From: Hymenobacter nitidus
GTDB taxonomy: Bacteria; Bacteroidota; Bacteroidia; Cytophagales; Hymenobacteraceae
Assembly: GCF_020447315.1 (NCBI RefSeq)
Contig: NZ_JAJADQ010000002.1
Location: forward strand, 434,001 to 498,000
DNA: 64,000 nt
Reading direction: 5' to 3'
Shown here one piece after another: positions 42,204 through 50,630 of the stretch. Each line of letters starts with the position of its first letter. Within the stretch, counting starts at the first letter, position 1. The notes beneath the pieces are model-generated. The model saw only the letters and a program-made list of their open reading frames with translations. It was not told the origin of the DNA and made no database searches. A program made the translations under genes and the position numbers.

Positions 42204-43970
42204 TCAACCCATCACCGGCAGGGTAAAGTGGAAAATGCTGCCGCGGCCGGGCTGGCTTTCCACCCACAAGTCGCCGCCCTGGGAGGTGATGAACTCGCGG
42301 GAGATGCTCAGGCCCAGCCCCGAGCCGCTTTTCACACCCTCTTTGCTGGGAATATGGGCAAAGCGCTTGAAAATTCGCTCGTGGTACTCCGGCGCGATAC
42401 CCGGCCCACAGTCCCGCACGCTGACCTGCACCTGGGCCCCGCGCTGCTCGGCGCTGATAATGATGCACTCTCCGGCCGGCGAGTAGCGAATAGCGTTGGC
42501 CATCAGATTGATAACAACCCAGGTGGTTTTCTCCAGATCGGCCTTCACGGCGGGTAAGTCGTCGGGCAACTCGTAGCGCAGGGCCAGCTGCTTGTCCTCG
42601 AGCTGGGCCATGATGGTGTCGTCGGCGTAGTCCATTACCAGGGCCAGGGCCACGGGCTCGGGGTTGAGCTTGATGCCCACGCCCGCGTCGAGGCGCGACA
42701 CGTCAATCAATTCGCCCACCATGCGCAGCAGGCGCTGGGTTTCGAGGCGGATGCCGCCGGCAATGCGCTGGCGCTCGGCCGTGTCGGTGCGCTCGTCCTG
42801 GAGCAGCTTCAAGCTCAGGTTGATGCTGGCCAGCGGGGTTTTGAGCTCGTGCGAGACGGTGGCCAGGAAGTTGGACTTGACCTGATCCAGCTTCTTGAAG
42901 TCGGAGATGTTGCGCAGCGAGAGGATGTGGCCCACAAACTCGGTCTGGGCCGTTACGTCGTTGTAAGACAGAATCGGGTTTACCGACAGCCGGTAGTAGG
43001 CTTCCTGGCCGTGGCGCATCACGGTGTATTCCGGCGGCTGGGCCGTTTCGTGCGGCGGGGCGCTGGCTTCGGCCGTGAGCAGGGTTTGCAGAAACTCATT
43101 GTGCTCGGCTACTTCGGCGGCCAGCCGCCCAATCAGGGCCTCGGCGGGCTGGCCCAGCAGCTCACTGGCCACGGGATTCACCAGAATGATGCGGCGGTTC
43201 TGGTCGATGAGCAGCAGACCTTCGTCGAGGCCCTGCACGATGCTTTCCATGCGGTTGCGCTGCATAATCAGCTCGGCGCGGCTGGCCGTGCGCAAATCCT
43301 GCATCTGGCCCAGCACCCGATTAAAGGCCTGGGCCACGTTACCGACTTCATCCTGGCGCTCAATGGGCAGCGGCGCCCCCGTGTCCGGGTCGGTGGCCAG
43401 GGCAATATCGGCGCTGAGCCGGCGCAGGGGCCGCACCACGATGCGCGGCAGCCGCAGCACCAGACTAACCCCGAGCACGGTACTCAGCACCAGAATGACG
43501 AGCAGCGTGGTTTTGGCGGCCCGCACGGCCCGGGCCGCCGCCTCGCCCTGCTGCACCGAGGCCGCCAGATTCATCGTCAGCAGGCGGTTGGTCTGGGCCT
43601 GCAGCTGGAGCAATTCGGTCTGGCGGGCCGCCAGCGGGGCGGCATTGTCGAGCAGGCGCTGATAGTCGGCCAGGTTCTGGGTCAGGCTGTCGACCAGCCC
43701 GGCCTCCCCGGGCTCGGTAATGTTGGCGCCTTCCCGGGTCAGGGCCCGGCGAAACTCGGCCAGGGCCATGGGCCGCGCCGGCTGCTGACTCAGGCCGCTC
43801 AGGGCCCAGAGCATCTGCTGGCCCAGCGCCACCGAGTGCAGATTGGCCCGGCGCACGTGCCGGGCGCGGCGGTCCAGGCCGTGGAGCACGCTGTAGCTGT
43901 AGATGCCCACTAGCAGCAGCAGCAGCAGCATGGTGAGCACGCTCAGCCGGATTCGGTTTTTTAAGGTCAT
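42204..43970 (-). CDS. Membrane sensor histidine kinase (HAMP-PAS-HisKA-HATPase)
   Basis: 588 residues. Membrane helices lie at about 8-28 (LTMLLLLLLVGIYSYSVL) and 175-195 (TTLLVILVLSTVLGVSLVL), with a periplasmic helical sensor between. Then come HAMP (about 197-250), PAS (about 265-370, MESIVQGLDEGLLLIDQN), HisKA with phospho-His in FLATVSHELKTPLASINL, and HATPase with N/G boxes (VVINLMANAIRY, DCGPGI, GSGLGLSISREF). The layout resembles KinB-type kinases. It is in one unit with the NtrC-type regulator and the barrel protein, so it likely controls that regulator. Confidence 0.95.
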   Translation of the reverse strand: MTLKNRIRLSVLTMLLLLLLVGIYSYSVLHGLDRRARHVRRANLHSVALGQQMLWALSGLSQQPARPMALAEFRRALTREGANITEPGEAGLVDSLTQNLADYQRLLDNAAPLAARQTELLQLQAQTNRLLTMNLAASVQQGEAAARAVRAAKTTLLVILVLSTVLGVSLVLRLPRIVVRPLRRLSADIALATDPDTGAPLPIERQDEVGNVAQAFNRVLGQMQDLRTASRAELIMQRNRMESIVQGLDEGLLLIDQNRRIILVNPVASELLGQPAEALIGRLAAEVAEHNEFLQTLLTAEASAPPHETAQPPEYTVMRHGQEAYYRLSVNPILSYNDVTAQTEFVGHILSLRNISDFKKLDQVKSNFLATVSHELKTPLASINLSLKLLQDERTDTAERQRIAGGIRLETQRLLRMVGELIDVSRLDAGVGIKLNPEPVALALVMDYADDTIMAQLEDKQLALRYELPDDLPAVKADLEKTTWVVINLMANAIRYSPAGECIIISAEQRGAQVQVSVRDCGPGIAPEYHERIFKRFAHIPSKEGVKSGSGLGLSISREFITSQGGDLWVESQPGRGSIFHFTLPVMG

Positions 43971-43982
43971 AGCAATTGAGCG

Positions 43983-45101
43983 TTAAAAGCTCAGGGCAAG
44001 GCTGGTGGTAAGGTTGCCGTAGGTTTTGGCCGGCAAATTATCCGAATCCACAAACAAGCCGGTTCCGCTGCGCAGTACCCGCCCTTCCAGCCGGGCCGTC
44101 AGGTGGCGGCTGGGGGCATAATCCAGGTTGAGCGAAGCGCCTTGCACATCGGTATTGGGGTCGGTAGCCGAGGGCATGACGGAGCTGATCAGCACGCCGT
44201 GCCCGGCCGAATAGTACTCCACCCGCCCCGCCAGAATCCACTGCGCAGAATAAGTGTAGCGCACGAAAGCCGCGCCGGCGTGCCATACATCGTGCCGGCG
44301 CCGGGTTTCTGCCTGTTGCGCGCCCAGGTCGAACACCCCGGCGACGGACAGCTTGGGCGTAGCGGCGTAGCTCAGGTAGAAGTCGTGAAAGTAGCGCCGG
44401 CGGCGGGTGTTCCCCGGGAGCTGGTCGTTGCCGTAGTACGTGCTGGAGTTGAGCAGCAGCCGCTCGGTGGGCTTCCACTGCAGCTGGGTGCCCAGGCTCT
44501 TGGCCCGGTTCACGTCCCGGATCTGCTGCCAGCCATTGAGTACCAGGGCCGTGGCCGTGAGCTGCGGGGAAAGCTCGTAGGTGAACCGGGCGCCGGCCTC
44601 GTAATACGGCGAGTTTTCGGCCATCAGGGAGCGGGTCAGCGTCCAGTTGTCCTTGCTCAGGGCCGACTCAAAGCCGATATGGGAGCTGAAAACGCCCAGG
44701 TCCAGCCAGGACTTGGCCGTGGGCCGAAAGCCGGCGTAGGCTTCGTAGATGTTGCGCAGCACGGCGGGCTCGGGGGCGTAGTTGGCCTCCACGTAGGTAC
44801 CGGTGTGCAAGGCAAAAGCGCCGCGCACCCGGGCTTCCTCGTAGCGCAGGCCCAGCACGGCGTTGTTCAGGGCAAACTCGTTGGCGCGGTTGTGCGCGTA
44901 GAGAAACCCGGGCCGCTGCGCCGACTTGCCGGTAAAGTCGTAGCCGTAGTAGGCGTCGGCAAAGCCGTAGAACGTGAGGCCGGCCGGCAGCAGGGACGGC
45001 GCGGCCGCGGGGCCCGCCGAATCCGGGGCAGCAGTGGGCTGCTGGGCCCGGGCTACGGTAGCGCAGAAGAAGGCCGAGAGAAAAAGCAGGGAGAATTTCA
45101 T
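43983..45101 (-). CDS. Outer-membrane beta-barrel porin (BBP2-like)
   Basis: 372 residues from ATG at 45101 (MKFSLLFLSAFFCATVARAQ). Signal peptide, then LTFYGFADAYYGYDF, which is characteristic of the BBP2/OmpL-like barrel family in Bacteroidota. Amphipathic strands continue to a C-terminal TTSLALSF. Placed between the response regulator (73 bases) and the kinase (12 bases) in the same transcript direction. It may be the regulated output or part of the sensing circuit. Substrate unknown. Confidence 0.85.
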   Translation of the reverse strand: MKFSLLFLSAFFCATVARAQQPTAAPDSAGPAAAPSLLPAGLTFYGFADAYYGYDFTGKSAQRPGFLYAHNRANEFALNNAVLGLRYEEARVRGAFALHTGTYVEANYAPEPAVLRNIYEAYAGFRPTAKSWLDLGVFSSHIGFESALSKDNWTLTRSLMAENSPYYEAGARFTYELSPQLTATALVLNGWQQIRDVNRAKSLGTQLQWKPTERLLLNSSTYYGNDQLPGNTRRRRYFHDFYLSYAATPKLSVAGVFDLGAQQAETRRRHDVWHAGAAFVRYTYSAQWILAGRVEYYSAGHGVLISSVMPSATDPNTDVQGASLNLDYAPSRHLTARLEGRVLRSGTGLFVDSDNLPAKTYGNLTTSLALSF

Positions 45102-45174
45102 GGGTGCAGGGCGCCAGGGCACCACTTGGAAAAAGCGGGCGGGCTGGGCATTGAAGGTAGGAAATGAGGGAAGA

Positions 45175-46542
45175 TCAGGCCGAGAGGCCGTACTCCTGCA
45201 GCTTGCGGTAAAGCGTGGTCAGGCCGATGCCGAGCTGCCGGGCGGCTTCGGTCTTGTTGCCGTCCACGTCGGCCATAACCTGGCGGATGTGGCGGGCCTC
45301 CACCGCGCGCAGGCTCCGGTCGTGGGGGTCGTCGGGGGCGGCGGCGCCGGTGCCGGGCTGGGTATAAAACTCGGTGGGCAGCAGCCCCGCTCCCACCAGC
45401 TCGTTGTCGGGCGTAAGAATGGCAGCCCGCTCCAGCACGTTTTTCAGCTCCCGCACATTGCCCGGCCAGCTGTAGGCCTGCAGCAGGCGCTGGCACTCGG
45501 CATCCAGCCCGGGCAGGCGCTTTTTGAGGCGGGCGGCGAAGTACTGCAGAAAGTGCGCGGCCAGCACGGGCACATCCGTGGGTCGGGCTTTAAGCGGGGG
45601 AATGTCGAGAGTAAAGACGGAGAGGCGGTAGTACAGATCGGGTCGGAAGCGGCCCTCACTGGCTTCAAGCTTGAGGTTGCGGTTGGTAGCAGCCACCAGG
45701 CGCACGTTGATCTGGGTGGGCGTGGTAGCCCCGAGCTTGGTGAAGGTCTGGGTTTCGAGCACGCGCAGAAACTTGGCCTGCACGCCCAGCTCCAGCTCCC
45801 CGATTTCGTCCAGGAACAGCGTACCGCCGTGGGCTTCTTCCAGCAGGCCTTTTTTGTCGGTCAGGGCCCCGGTGAAAGCGCCCTTCTTGTAGCCAAACAG
45901 CTCGGATTCGAGCAAATCCTTGGGAAATGCCGAGCAGTTGACGGCCACGAAGGGCTTGCTGCGGCGCGGGCTGGCCTGGTGAATGGCCTGGGCAAACAGC
46001 TCCTTGCCCGAGCCCGTGGGGCCTTCCAGCAGCACGGTGCTGTCGGTGGCCGCCACCTGCCGGGCCAGGTGCTGGGAGGCCCGCAGGGCCGCCGACTCCC
46101 CTATCATCGTTTCGAAGCTGTGCTGCTGGTTCACGCGCCGCTCCAGCTCGGCCACCCGGCGCTGCAGGCGGGCCTTGTCGGCGGCCCGCTCCACAATGAC
46201 CACCAGCTGGTCGTCGGAGTCGCCTTTGGTCAGGTAGTCGAACGCGCCCTGCTTCATGGCCTGCACCCCGTCGGGAATGGTGCCAAAGGCCGTCATCAGC
46301 ACGATTTCCACCTCGGGGTATTTGGCCCGCAGCTTCGGGATAAGCTCCACGCCGTGGGCATCGGGCAGGCGCACATCCGAGAGGACAACCAGCACCTCGT
46401 CGGCGTGCTGCTGCAGCATCTCCAGGCCGCGGCGGGCATCGGGGGCCTGCAGCACCGTGTAGCCTTCCAGCTCCAGCACCCGGCTCAGCAGCTGGCGCAG
46501 GCGGGTTTCGTCGTCGATGATGAGCAGGGTACCGGTAGGCAT
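45175..46542 (-). CDS. Sigma-54-dependent response regulator (NtrC family)
   Basis: 455 residues. Receiver domain (1-120) with phospho-Asp56 in VVLSDVRLPDAHG. AAA+ domain (about 140-370) with Walker A LEGPTGSGKELFAQ, the sigma-54 contact loop KKGAFTGAL, Walker B GGTLFLDEIGEL and the arginine-finger region. C-terminal Fis-type HTH (NKTEAARQLGIGLTTLYRKL). It activates sigma-54 promoters when phosphorylated, presumably by the kinase of this unit. A repeat element lies just upstream. Confidence 0.96.
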   Translation of the reverse strand: MPTGTLLIIDDETRLRQLLSRVLELEGYTVLQAPDARRGLEMLQQHADEVLVVLSDVRLPDAHGVELIPKLRAKYPEVEIVLMTAFGTIPDGVQAMKQGAFDYLTKGDSDDQLVVIVERAADKARLQRRVAELERRVNQQHSFETMIGESAALRASQHLARQVAATDSTVLLEGPTGSGKELFAQAIHQASPRRSKPFVAVNCSAFPKDLLESELFGYKKGAFTGALTDKKGLLEEAHGGTLFLDEIGELELGVQAKFLRVLETQTFTKLGATTPTQINVRLVAATNRNLKLEASEGRFRPDLYYRLSVFTLDIPPLKARPTDVPVLAAHFLQYFAARLKKRLPGLDAECQRLLQAYSWPGNVRELKNVLERAAILTPDNELVGAGLLPTEFYTQPGTGAAAPDDPHDRSLRAVEARHIRQVMADVDGNKTEAARQLGIGLTTLYRKLQEYGLSA

Positions 46543-46571
46543 GGGGAGAGTAGTGAGAAGGGGTAGTTGGT

Positions 46572-46654
46572 GTAGCGCGAACTGTGCAGTTCGAGTACCC
46601 CGCGTCAGTGCAACGAGTATCGTTCTGGTACGCGAACTACAACGTTCGCGCTAC
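46572..46654. repeat. REP-like element with cloverleaf potential
   Basis: The outer arms GTAGCGCGAAC (46572-46582) and GTTCGCGCTAC (46644-46654) are perfect inverse repeats. Inside are three further hairpins: GAACTG/CAGTTC (46579-46592), AACGA/TCGTT (46612-46624) and CGCGAAC/GTTCGCG (46631-46650). This matches the style of dispersed palindromic (REP/BIME) elements. It sits between the ABC ATPase gene and the regulator gene. Confidence 0.75.
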
Positions 46655-46676
46655 TGCGTTCAAAAGTAGGGCAATT

Positions 46677-47501
46677 TCAGGCCGCCCGGATTTCATCCTT
46701 CAGCTGCTCCACAAACCGGTTGAATTCCGGCTCGGCTTCCACGTTGGGGTGCCAGGCCAGGCCCATGCCGGCCAGGTCGTACTGGTGGTTTTTGCTGATG
46801 GTGGCCCCGGGTAGCAGCTGGCCGGCAGTGTCCCGCTCGTAGCCCATCAGCCAGAGCGTGTCGGACAGGGCGGTGGTGGTGGCAATGTCGTGAGAAACGA
46901 TGACGACCGTGTTCAGCTCATCCATCGTGGTGACTTCCAGGATGATTTTCTTCACCTCGTCAATCATGGCCACGTCGAGGCCGGAGAAGGGCTCGTCGAG
47001 CAGGATCAGGTGGTCGGAACACAAGAGCTGCTGGGCAATAGCGGCCCGTTGGCGCTGCCCGCCCGAGAGCTGGGCCGGGAATTTCTTGCCGTGCTGGTCG
47101 AGCCGGAACCGCTCCAGATAAGCGGCTACTTCGCGCTTGGCGGCTTCGGGCTCGTGCTTGCGGGCGGCGGCCAGCAGCAGGTTGTCGGCCAGGGTGCGGT
47201 GGTTGAACAAGGGGTAGCGCTGCTGCACCAGGCCCACGTCACCGGGCTGCACGGGGTGCTGCTCCTCCCCGACCCGCACCGTGCCGGTGGCTGGCGCAGT
47301 AAGGCCCGCAATGATGCGGCAGAGCACCGACTTGCCGATGCCCGAGCGGCCGTAGAAGCCCACAACCTGGCCCTGAGTCATATTGGGCCGCACCACGTTC
47401 AGCACCTGGGCGCTGATGTCGCGCAGCACCACTTCGCCCTGGTAGCTCATGGAAACGCCTTCCAGAGTCAAAACGGGTTCTTTGTGAAAGTAAGGAGTCA
47501 T
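46677..47501 (-). CDS. ABC transporter ATP-binding protein
   Basis: 274 residues from ATG at 47501 (MTPYFHKEPVLTLEG). Walker A is GFYGRSGIGKSVLCRII, signature LSGGQRQRAAIAQQLL, Walker B LILLDEPFSGLD, switch VIVSHD. It is closest in type to nitrate/sulfonate/taurine importer ATPases. The C-terminal 50 residues after the switch His are unusual in length for that group. It is the last gene of the cluster that holds the permease, the OmpA-fused binding protein and the PspA-like protein. Confidence 0.93.
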   Translation of the reverse strand: MTPYFHKEPVLTLEGVSMSYQGEVVLRDISAQVLNVVRPNMTQGQVVGFYGRSGIGKSVLCRIIAGLTAPATGTVRVGEEQHPVQPGDVGLVQQRYPLFNHRTLADNLLLAAARKHEPEAAKREVAAYLERFRLDQHGKKFPAQLSGGQRQRAAIAQQLLCSDHLILLDEPFSGLDVAMIDEVKKIILEVTTMDELNTVVIVSHDIATTTALSDTLWLMGYERDTAGQLLPGATISKNHQYDLAGMGLAWHPNVEAEPEFNRFVEQLKDEIRAA

Positions 47502-47552
47502 GCGGCGGTGAGTTGGGGAAATGGTGAGTTTATCGTTCGGCGGAAATGAATT

Positions 47553-47650
47553 CGCTTTGTTGTTTATTTTGCAATTCACAAAAAATAGACAACAAAGGCG
47601 AAAATGAATTTGTTGTATATATCAATTGTTTGAAAAATAAACAACAAGCG
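47553..47650. repeat. AT-rich nested inverted repeats between permease and ATPase
   Basis: CGCTTTGTTGTTTATTTT (47553-47570) is inverted as AAAATAAACAACAAGCG (47634-47650) with one base missing. Within it ACAACAAA (47589-47596) is inverted as TTTGTTGT (47609-47616). The stretch is strikingly AT-rich in a GC-rich genome and lies in the 158-base gap between two genes of one ABC system. Confidence 0.75.
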
Positions 47651-47659
47651 TCTAGCTCC

Positions 47660-48436
47660 CTAGCTGGCGGCAGTCAGGGCGGCATGCGGGAAGAACACCC
47701 GGCGCAGCAGTCCGAACACGTAGTCCTGCGCGGCACCAGTGGCCAGAATCACCAGCTGAATGGCCAGTACCCCGTCGAGGTGCAGGTAGCGGTTCTGCTT
47801 GTAGAGCAGCAGCCCAATGCCGCCTTCCGACTGGTAGAGGGTTTCGACCAGGGTAATCATGGTCCAGATGATGGCGAAGTTCTGGCGCACGACTTCGAGC
47901 ATCAGATCCAGCTTGCCCAGCACGACTACCTCCCAAAAGCTGCGCCACTCGCCCAGGCCCAGGGTGCGGGCGTGGTCCATTTCCTCCCGGGTGGTGGTCA
48001 GAATCACGCTGGTCATACCCGTGACCAAGTACACGGTGGTGGCAAAGACCAGCACTGAGAGCTTGACCTGGTGGCCGGTGCTCAGCAGCAGGGCCATGAA
48101 AAACGTGAGGCCAGTGAGCGTGAGGTAGCGCATCTTGGTGGCCGCGTAGGCAATGGGCCGGAAAAACGGCAGGGCCGTGAGGTAGGAAATAGCCAGGGCC
48201 AGCGCCGTACCGATGGTCAGGGCCTGCAGGGCCGTGGTCATGCTGGCCCACAGCTCCTGAATCAGGCCCTGGCTGGTGACTAGGTCACTTAAGGCCCGCA
48301 GCACGTCGCCCAGGCTGGGAAACAACTGCAGCGGGTAAAACGCCCAGAGCAGCACCAGTACCAGCAGCTGGGCGCCCACCATGGTGGCAAACACCGGGCG
48401 GCTGGGCTGCGCATTCGGGGCAAATAGCTCTTTCAT
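47660..48436 (-). CDS. ABC transporter permease (nitrate/sulfonate type)
   Basis: 258 residues from ATG at 48436 (MKELFAPNAQPSRPVF), chosen because upstream sequence is low-complexity and overlaps a repeat. About six membrane helices. The cytoplasmic EAA loop reads EEMDHARTLGLGEWRSFWEVVVLG (in two parts around HARTLGLG), fitting the SsuC/TauC/NrtB permease family. It should form the membrane channel with the ATPase encoded next. The binding protein for it is the OmpA fusion upstream. Confidence 0.9.
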   Translation of the reverse strand: MKELFAPNAQPSRPVFATMVGAQLLVLVLLWAFYPLQLFPSLGDVLRALSDLVTSQGLIQELWASMTTALQALTIGTALALAISYLTALPFFRPIAYAATKMRYLTLTGLTFFMALLLSTGHQVKLSVLVFATTVYLVTGMTSVILTTTREEMDHARTLGLGEWRSFWEVVVLGKLDLMLEVVRQNFAIIWTMITLVETLYQSEGGIGLLLYKQNRYLHLDGVLAIQLVILATGAAQDYVFGLLRRVFFPHAALTAAS

Positions 48437-48491
48437 ACTGTGAGGTGGTGATTTAGTGAGTTTGCTGTTCTGGCGGCGCGGCCGAAGTACT

Positions 48492-48532
48492 CCACCCCAA
48501 CCCCTCCCCGCTGGGAGGAGTTGGGGGTGGGG
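48492..48532. repeat. GC-rich inverted repeat in the ABC cluster
   Basis: CACCCCAACCCCTCCC faces GGGAGGAGTTGGGGGTGGGG around CGCT, with mismatches. The words CCCCTCC and its complement reappear in the gap at 50364-50386, so this is a dispersed element. It lies between the OmpA-fusion gene and the permease gene. Confidence 0.65.
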
Positions 48533-48540
48533 TTCACCAC

Positions 48541-50319
48541 TTAATTGCCCAGCACGATTTCTACCCGCCGGTTTTTGGCGCGGCCGTCGGGGGCGGTGTT
48601 GCTGGCCAGGGGCTCGGTGGCGCCGTGGGCGTAGATCTGCACGCGGCCCGCGGGGAAGGCGCTGGAGCTTTTGCGGCTCAGCCACTGCTGCACGGCCAGG
48701 GCCCGGTCTTCGGAAAGCTGCTGGTTTTTCTGCGGGTCGCCCTGGTTGTCGGTATGGCCGTGCACGGCAACTTTGAGGCGGCCGGCCACTACCAGGTCGT
48801 CGAAGAGCTGGTTCAAATCCTGCTCGGCGGCCGGCGTGAAGGTGCTCTTGCCGGTTTCGAACTCGATGTTCCAGGCCCGCTTGCTCACGCTCCGGCGGAT
48901 TTCATCGTCGGCGGCAAATTGCTGCTTGTCGGCCGGGGCAATGGCCTTGCCCCTGTACTGGCTCTGCATTTTCTTGAGCAGGGTCAAATCCAGCATCTGA
49001 TCCAGGGGCACGTAGCTGGGCAGCTCTTTGGGGTAAAGCTTGCTCTGCACGTCGCCGAAGGTTTTGTACACCGAGGCGTAGACGTTGGTGCCGCCTTCTT
49101 CGAGGCCAAACAACGCCAGGTTGTCACTGAAGTTGAAGGCCTTGCTCCCGCCCAGCTCCACGACTTCACCCGTGCGGTCGGCCTCGCTCACTCCTTTATA
49201 ATAGCGCAGCCAGTAAGCGCCGGGCTTGTCCTTGTCGCCGTAGACCTCGGCCGAAATATCGGCGGCGCGGCTCAGGGCCTCGGGGTGGCTTTTCACCTGG
49301 TCACCGGCCACGGCCAGAGCCGTCATGATGCCTTCCACTTCCCGGGGGTGGGCGTCGTACCAGAGCTTGGTGGTGACCATGATGTTGGGCATCTGGTTGG
49401 AGTAGTCCTTGGTCGAGACGATGTTGACCAGGCCGCCTTTCTGCTTGGCAATGTTCACGTCGCCGGGCGTCCAGGTGGCGACGGCATCGGCGGGCACGTC
49501 TACTTTCACGCCGGTATCCTTGCCCTTCACCACCTTGGTGCGCTGCTCGGGCTTGCCGGTGATGTACTTCTCGGCGGCGGCCAGGAAATCGGGGGCGGCC
49601 ATAAAGTTCACGGCTTCGGGGTCGTAGGTGGTTTCGTCGGGGTTTACCTTCAGGCCATTGTCGGCGCACCACTTCAGGGCAATGTTCTGGTCCCCGTCGC
49701 GCAGGTAGCAGGCAATGGTCTTGCCCAGGGCCGCCTTGGGGTTGTCGAGCCACTCCTTGGGGCCCATCAGCTTATCCTCGCCAAACGACTTGCCGCAGCT
49801 GTAGGGCAGAATCTGCAAGCCCGTGCCGGCTTTTTCCAGCTGGCTCTGCACCGCCGAGAAGGCCGGCAGCCCGTCGCCCATGATGCTCACAATCAAGCCG
49901 GGTGTTTCAGGGTTGTTCTGCATGTCCAGGGCGTTTTTCACCAGGTCGGCCTGCATTTTGGCCACGTCGTCCTGGCGCACGATCTGCAGGTTGATGCCGT
50001 TGGCGGCCATGCTGGAGCCCTCGGTGGTGCGGGGCCCGCCGTTGGCCAGCATGCCGGCCATCTGCGAGTTCCAGGCCATTACTTCCCAAGTGACCGGGGC
50101 GCCCTTTTCGGTGGGCGTACTGCCCGGCAGCGGGGCCAGCGGCACGGCAATGTTGGTGCGGCTGCCCGCCGTCTGGGTCGGCAGCTCAATGGAGTTGAGC
50201 AGCACCGACTCGGTAGCCGCCTTTTTAAAGACGACCCCACTGCCGATGAGCTTGTTGATGCCGAAGTAGAGCAGCGCCACAATCAGGGCGCCAATCACGA
50301 TTTTACCACGCGTTGTCAT
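48541..50319 (-). CDS. Membrane-anchored substrate-binding domain fused to OmpA peptidoglycan-binding domain
   Basis: 592 residues. The N-terminal membrane anchor is IVIGALIVALLYFGINKLIG (about 7-26). The periplasmic region (about 75-420) has the NMT1/SsuA-type substrate-binding layout (WEVMAWNSQMAGMLANGG, SCGKSFGEDKLMGPKEW, IVSTKDYSNQMPNIMVTT). A C-terminal OmpA domain (about 470-592) has NIEFETGKSTFTPAAEQDL, VHGHTDNQGDPQKNQQLSEDRA and NRRVEIVLGN. The OmpA part should bind meso-diaminopimelate in peptidoglycan. The protein therefore tethers a transport binding site to both the inner membrane and the wall. It is unusual compared with free or lipid-anchored binding proteins. The substrate is unknown. 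Confidence 0.85.
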   Translation of the reverse strand: MTTRGKIVIGALIVALLYFGINKLIGSGVVFKKAATESVLLNSIELPTQTAGSRTNIAVPLAPLPGSTPTEKGAPVTWEVMAWNSQMAGMLANGGPRTTEGSSMAANGINLQIVRQDDVAKMQADLVKNALDMQNNPETPGLIVSIMGDGLPAFSAVQSQLEKAGTGLQILPYSCGKSFGEDKLMGPKEWLDNPKAALGKTIACYLRDGDQNIALKWCADNGLKVNPDETTYDPEAVNFMAAPDFLAAAEKYITGKPEQRTKVVKGKDTGVKVDVPADAVATWTPGDVNIAKQKGGLVNIVSTKDYSNQMPNIMVTTKLWYDAHPREVEGIMTALAVAGDQVKSHPEALSRAADISAEVYGDKDKPGAYWLRYYKGVSEADRTGEVVELGGSKAFNFSDNLALFGLEEGGTNVYASVYKTFGDVQSKLYPKELPSYVPLDQMLDLTLLKKMQSQYRGKAIAPADKQQFAADDEIRRSVSKRAWNIEFETGKSTFTPAAEQDLNQLFDDLVVAGRLKVAVHGHTDNQGDPQKNQQLSEDRALAVQQWLSRKSSSAFPAGRVQIYAHGATEPLASNTAPDGRAKNRRVEIVLGN

Positions 50320-50630
50320 GTTGGGTATTGGTTTTTGGTTGTTTGTTTTTGGCTATTCGAGTTCCCCTCCTTCCTTCAGGGAGGGGTAGCCGCAGGCCGG
50401 GGTGGTTTGCCAGCCGCGCCGTCAGAGAAAGTAATTCGGGCGGGCAGGAAAGTGCTGTTTGCAGCCAACTCCCAGACAGGAATTCTAAATGCCCGCCGCC
50501 GTCGTTCAACGATTGAACCATCCCGCCCTTCGGGCACCCACGCCGCTTGATGCGCAGAATTTGAAAAAGGGAGGGGAATTGGCCGGACCCTTAGCCCAGC
50601 AGGCAGTGCACCGCTGTGGCGAGCAGGGCG
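50320..50630. other. Intergenic gap with repeats, no gene seen
   Basis: 311 bases. It holds a CCCCTCC/GGAGGGG hairpin (50364-50386) and a GGCGGGCA/TGCCCGCC inverted repeat (50439-50497). No coding frame with support and no clear promoter. Both repeats look like members of dispersed intergenic families. Confidence 0.6.

Noticed and set aside
44974..46566. Open plus-strand frame of about 530 codons antisense to the NtrC-type regulator
   Set aside because: The regulator motifs on the minus strand are complete; this is a composition artefact.
48625..50550. Open plus-strand frame of about 640 codons antisense to the OmpA-fusion gene
   Set aside because: No recognisable domains and low-complexity composition; the minus-strand protein has clear anchor, binding and OmpA motifs.
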